A stretch of 64,000 bases of DNA, taken from JABDKJ01 sp964609215 (lineage in GTDB: Bacteria > Bacteroidota > Bacteroidia > Flavobacteriales_D > JABDKJ01). The translations under genes and the position numbers were made by a program. Below are positions 61,556 through 64,000 of the stretch, in pieces (position 1 is the first letter of the stretch; every line of letters begins with the position of its first letter). The stretch spans positions 310,001-374,000 of the forward strand of contig CAZSQZ010000002.1 in NCBI GenBank assembly GCA_964609215.1, given 5' to 3'. A model generated the notes under the pieces. It was not told where the DNA came from, did no database searches, and saw only the letters and a list, made by a program, of their open reading frames with translations.

Positions 61556-62527
61556 TCAAATTAAAGCATAAAGTAACATAAAGGTCCAGACAAAATATAA
61601 GCCTGAACTAAAGATGTATCTTTCGTTCGCACATGAAATGCAATGCCAGAAAAAAGGAACAATAAAAAGGAAAAAAATACTCATCGAGTAAAATCCATTT
61701 AAACCAACAACAAGTGCAGTAAAAACCAGAAAGAAAATAAAAAATATAATCAACGCATTTATGGTCTGCTTATAGCGAACAGAACTTTTGTTCAAGTGCT
61801 TATTCAATGCTAGATAACCGAAAAATATAGCAACAAATGAAAGTCCAAAGAAGCTCAATAGCTTTCCGTCTTTTAGCCATTCAAAATTTAACTCAGGAAA
61901 AAAGCTCTCTGGAAATACAATCAATTCTAAATTGAAAAGAAACCGAACAAAAAACACAAAAAGAAAAGGACCTATATAACCAATCAAAGACCAAATAAAT
62001 TCTTTAAATCCAAGGCTTTTTAGAACGATCATTGATATCCAAATGAAAAATAGGAAAATAATTAATGAGAAATTAAAGTATACTGCTATTCCCAGAAAAA
62101 GACCAGAATCAAAACAGATGGAATAGGCGGTATCCGTATTTTTATTTACTCTAAAAATACGTTCCATAGCTAGGGAAAGAAAAAACATACTCAAGAAAAA
62201 AACGAGGGAAGGCAAGCAAAAATATACCAAACCTCCAACCAGAACGAAATTGTACAATTGGCTAAAATCTTCTTTGAGAAGAATCTCTGAATTAACCATT
62301 CTATTGTTCCAAACATATCCTGTCATTAATATCATAAGCATGGAAAGAACAATAGAACTTCTTGGGAAGGACTGGTCAAAACCATTTAACCAATTTGCAG
62401 AATTGGGAATGAAATAGGACCTTTCAATATCAAAAATAAATTCAGCGCCCAGAACAAATAACAACCCTATCACCAAGGCACTTAAAAGTGCCAACAACAT
62501 ATTTCGGGAAATTGGAATAGGGAGCAT
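61556..62527 (-). CDS. DUF6427-like integral membrane protein
   Basis: 323 residues with about nine hydrophobic helices and a conserved-looking aromatic segment (NFSLIIFLFFIWISMIVLKSLGFKEF). Resembles the DUF6427 family of Bacteroidota, usually near purine genes and DUF6341, as here. Function unknown. Starts only 47 bases from the divergent DUF6341-like gene. Confidence 0.7.
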   Translation of the reverse strand: MLPIPISRNMLLALLSALVIGLLFVLGAEFIFDIERSYFIPNSANWLNGFDQSFPRSSIVLSMLMILMTGYVWNNRMVNSEILLKEDFSQLYNFVLVGGLVYFCLPSLVFFLSMFFLSLAMERIFRVNKNTDTAYSICFDSGLFLGIAVYFNFSLIIFLFFIWISMIVLKSLGFKEFIWSLIGYIGPFLFVFFVRFLFNLELIVFPESFFPELNFEWLKDGKLLSFFGLSFVAIFFGYLALNKHLNKSSVRYKQTINALIIFFIFFLVFTALVVGLNGFYSMSIFFLFIVPFFWHCISCANERYIFSSGLYFVWTFMLLYALI

Positions 62528-62548
62528 TTCTAATTCGCAAGATATTCT

Positions 62549-62556
62549 TATTTTTG
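62549..62556 (+). promoter_or_regulatory. -7 box of the DUF6341-like gene
   Basis: TATTTTTG matches TAnnTTTG and ends 18 bases before the ATG. It lies in the short divergent gap to the DUF6427-like gene; no exact -33 box was seen. Confidence 0.5.
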
Positions 62557-62574
62557 CAAAGTAATCAAGAGAAT

Positions 62575-62760
62575 ATGACAGATTTCGTATACGGTATAGC
62601 AGATGTTTTACAATGGACTTTCAAACATCTTTTGGAGCCCTTAGGGAATATGCCCAATGTCATTTTCACAATAGGCATTATTGCAGGGATGGCTTATTGG
62701 ATGTTCGTTGTGCAACCTAAGTATACCCGAAAAGCAAAAAAAGAAGGTGGTTTAGTTTAG
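62575..62760 (+). CDS. DUF6341-like small membrane protein
   Basis: 61 residues from MTDFVYGIADVLQWTFKHLLEPLGN; a longer frame would run through the -7 box. One TM helix (about 28-45, VIFTIGIIAGMAYWMFV) followed by a basic tail (KYTRKAKKEGG). Matches the small DUF6341-type proteins that accompany DUF6427 in Flavobacteriales. Its 3' end overlaps the purD stop by 9 bases. Confidence 0.7.
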   Translation: MTDFVYGIADVLQWTFKHLLEPLGNMPNVIFTIGIIAGMAYWMFVVQPKYTRKAKKEGGLV

Positions 62761-64000
62761 AACCTCGTCTCTTACTTCATAACCGATATCTTTTCTAAAG
62801 TTCATCTTAGAAAATTTTACTTTTTCTATTTCTGAATAGATTTTCCCTAAAGCTTTTTCAGTTGTTCTGGAAGTTGAGGATATGGCCATAACTCTTCCTC
62901 CATTTGTTTTTAGTTCTCCTTCTTTTTCTTTCATTCCCGCATGAAATACAATAGCATCTTCTACTTGGTTTATACCAGATATTACTTTACCCTTTGCATA
63001 TTTTTCAGGGTAACCTCCAGAAACCAATACTACCGTAGCACTTTCATCCCGTGAAATTGCAAGATCTTTTTCGGAAAAAGTGTTTGAAGAGATCCCTTCA
63101 AATAAATCCAACAAGTCAGAATCTATCCTAGGTAGAACAGCTTCTGTTTCCGGATCTCCCATTCGAACATTATATTCAATTACATATGGATTGCCTTTTA
63201 CCTCAATTAATCCAAAGAAAATGAACCCTTGATAATCAATTCCCTCATTCTCTAAACCTCTCAAAGTTGGAACAATAATTTGCTCTTCCGTCCTTTTCAT
63301 AAAGAGTTGGTCCGCACTTGGGGCAGGTGAAATAGCTCCCATGCCTCCTGTATTTAGACCGGTATCCCCATCTCCTATTCTCTTGTAATCCTTGGCGGTA
63401 GGCAAAATCTTATAATTCCTTCCATCTGTTAATACAAAAACACTAAGCTCAGTGCCTTTTAAAAATTGTTCAACCACAACTTTGGTGCTCGCTTCACCAA
63501 ATTTCTCCTCTTTAATCATGGCCTTTAATTCAGCCTTTGCTTCTTCTGCATCTTCCAGAATTACTACTCCTTTTCCAGCTGCCAATCCATCCGCCTTCAA
63601 AACATAAGGAGCCTTAGAATTATCTATATAAGTTAGCCCTTCTTTAAGATTTGATTTATCAAATGTTTGCGATTTAGCACATGGAATATTATACCTATTC
63701 ATGAAAGCCTTTGCGAAATCTTTACTTCCCTCTAATTGTGCTCCTTGTTTCTTAGGGCCAATAACAGTAATATTGGCAATGTCCTTTTTGCCTTTAACAT
63801 AATCATGAAATCCATTTACCAAAGGAACCTCAGGACCCACCAAAACAATATCAATTTCATTCTTCTTAATGAAGCTTCCAATCTTACTAAAATTGTCCAG
63901 TTTCAAATCTACATTTGTCGCACAATTCGAAGTACCAGAATTTCCTGGAGCTACATATAATTTGTCTAAAAGTGAACTTTTTGAAATCTTCCAAGCGAAA
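62752..64000 (-). CDS. purD: Phosphoribosylamine-glycine ligase (partial, N-terminus outside the window)
   Basis: The frame is open to the right edge, where KLYVAPGNSGTSNCATNV reads as the family's N-terminal KLYVAPGNAGT motif; only the first ~25 residues are missing. ATP-grasp signatures: LVGPEVPLVNG, PYVLKADGLAAGKGVVI, DYKRIGDGDTGLNTGGMG, VIEYNVRMGDPETEAVLPR. Second step of purine synthesis. Not in the same transcription unit as purQ. Confidence 0.97.
   Translation of the reverse strand, partial: FAWKISKSSLLDKLYVAPGNSGTSNCATNVDLKLDNFSKIGSFIKKNEIDIVLVGPEVPLVNGFHDYVKGKKDIANITVIGPKKQGAQLEGSKDFAKAFMNRYNIPCAKSQTFDKSNLKEGLTYIDNSKAPYVLKADGLAAGKGVVILEDAEEAKAELKAMIKEEKFGEASTKVVVEQFLKGTELSVFVLTDGRNYKILPTAKDYKRIGDGDTGLNTGGMGAISPAPSADQLFMKRTEEQIIVPTLRGLENEGIDYQGFIFFGLIEVKGNPYVIEYNVRMGDPETEAVLPRIDSDLLDLFEGISSNTFSEKDLAISRDESATVVLVSGGYPEKYAKGKVISGINQVEDAIVFHAGMKEKEGELKTNGGRVMAISSTSRTTEKALGKIYSEIEKVKFSKMNFRKDIGYEVRDEVLN

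Noticed and set aside
1..64000. CRISPR arrays, insertion sequences, prophage or integrase genes
   Set aside because: No direct-repeat array, transposase or integrase was seen anywhere in the window.

Overview
This 64 kb window is chromosomal DNA of a low-GC, probably marine, member of the Bacteroidota, most like the Flavobacteriales. Several lines support this. Three large secreted proteins carry type IX secretion sorting domains: one type A C-terminal domain and two type B (gliding-motility-associated, CHU_C) domains. SPbox-poor starts and -7 boxes of the form TAnnTTTG are typical of the phylum. There are also family-specific proteins (DUF6427/DUF6341 pair, LptC-CoaX cluster, methyltransferase-like sugar transferase). 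No transposon, phage, CRISPR array or rRNA was seen; one tRNA gene (tRNA-Phe) is present.

Layout. 1-4.6 kb: end of a lactate/malate dehydrogenase-like gene, a DAACS-family transporter, an AhpD-like protein, and a group of CBS-domain, small membrane and universal stress proteins. 4.7-6.8 kb: sigma-54 (rpoN) and a PAP2-like membrane protein. 6.8-11 kb (minus): an operon of coaX, an outer-membrane barrel protein, a TPR protein, lptC and a small membrane protein. 11.1-15.7 kb: tRNA-Phe, a shared terminator and a 1468-residue T9SS surface protein. 15.9-32.2 kb (plus): one tightly packed surface-polysaccharide operon. 32.4-38.7 kb: gpmI and two tandem T9SS type B paralogues. 38.8-43.8 kb: M20 dipeptidase, LEA-like lipoprotein, DUF255 thioredoxin-like protein and a secreted protein. 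43.8-47.3 kb (minus): tolC, efflux adaptor, tsaB. 47.4-50.8 kb (minus): an ECF sigma/anti-sigma pair behind two secreted proteins. 51-54.5 kb (minus): cysS, a MORN-like protein, a threonine dehydrogenase. 54.6-60 kb (plus): small proteins, trhO, hmgA-hppD, a small barrel protein and a DUF4375 protein. 60.2-64 kb: udk, purQ, DUF6427, DUF6341 and purD (cut by the window end).

The most interesting region is the polysaccharide operon. It has a complete Wzx/Wzy-type assembly set: initiating sugar transferase, Wza, Wzc, Wzx, Wzy, glycosyltransferases, an acyltransferase and a methyltransferase. It begins with a HisF-like and ends with a HisH-like gene that together should make ammonia. Two tandem WbpG-type N-acetyl-sugar amidotransferases sit just before hisH. 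The HisF-like protein has lost the catalytic Asp11 of histidine biosynthesis but keeps Asp130, so the set most likely makes an acetamidino-sugar in a capsule or O-antigen rather than histidine. Two amidotransferases with one ammonia supply suggest two different amidinated sugars, or a two-protein amidotransferase. The sugar-nucleotide synthesis genes are not in the window.

All family assignments were made by reading the sequence and recalling family motifs; no database search was run.
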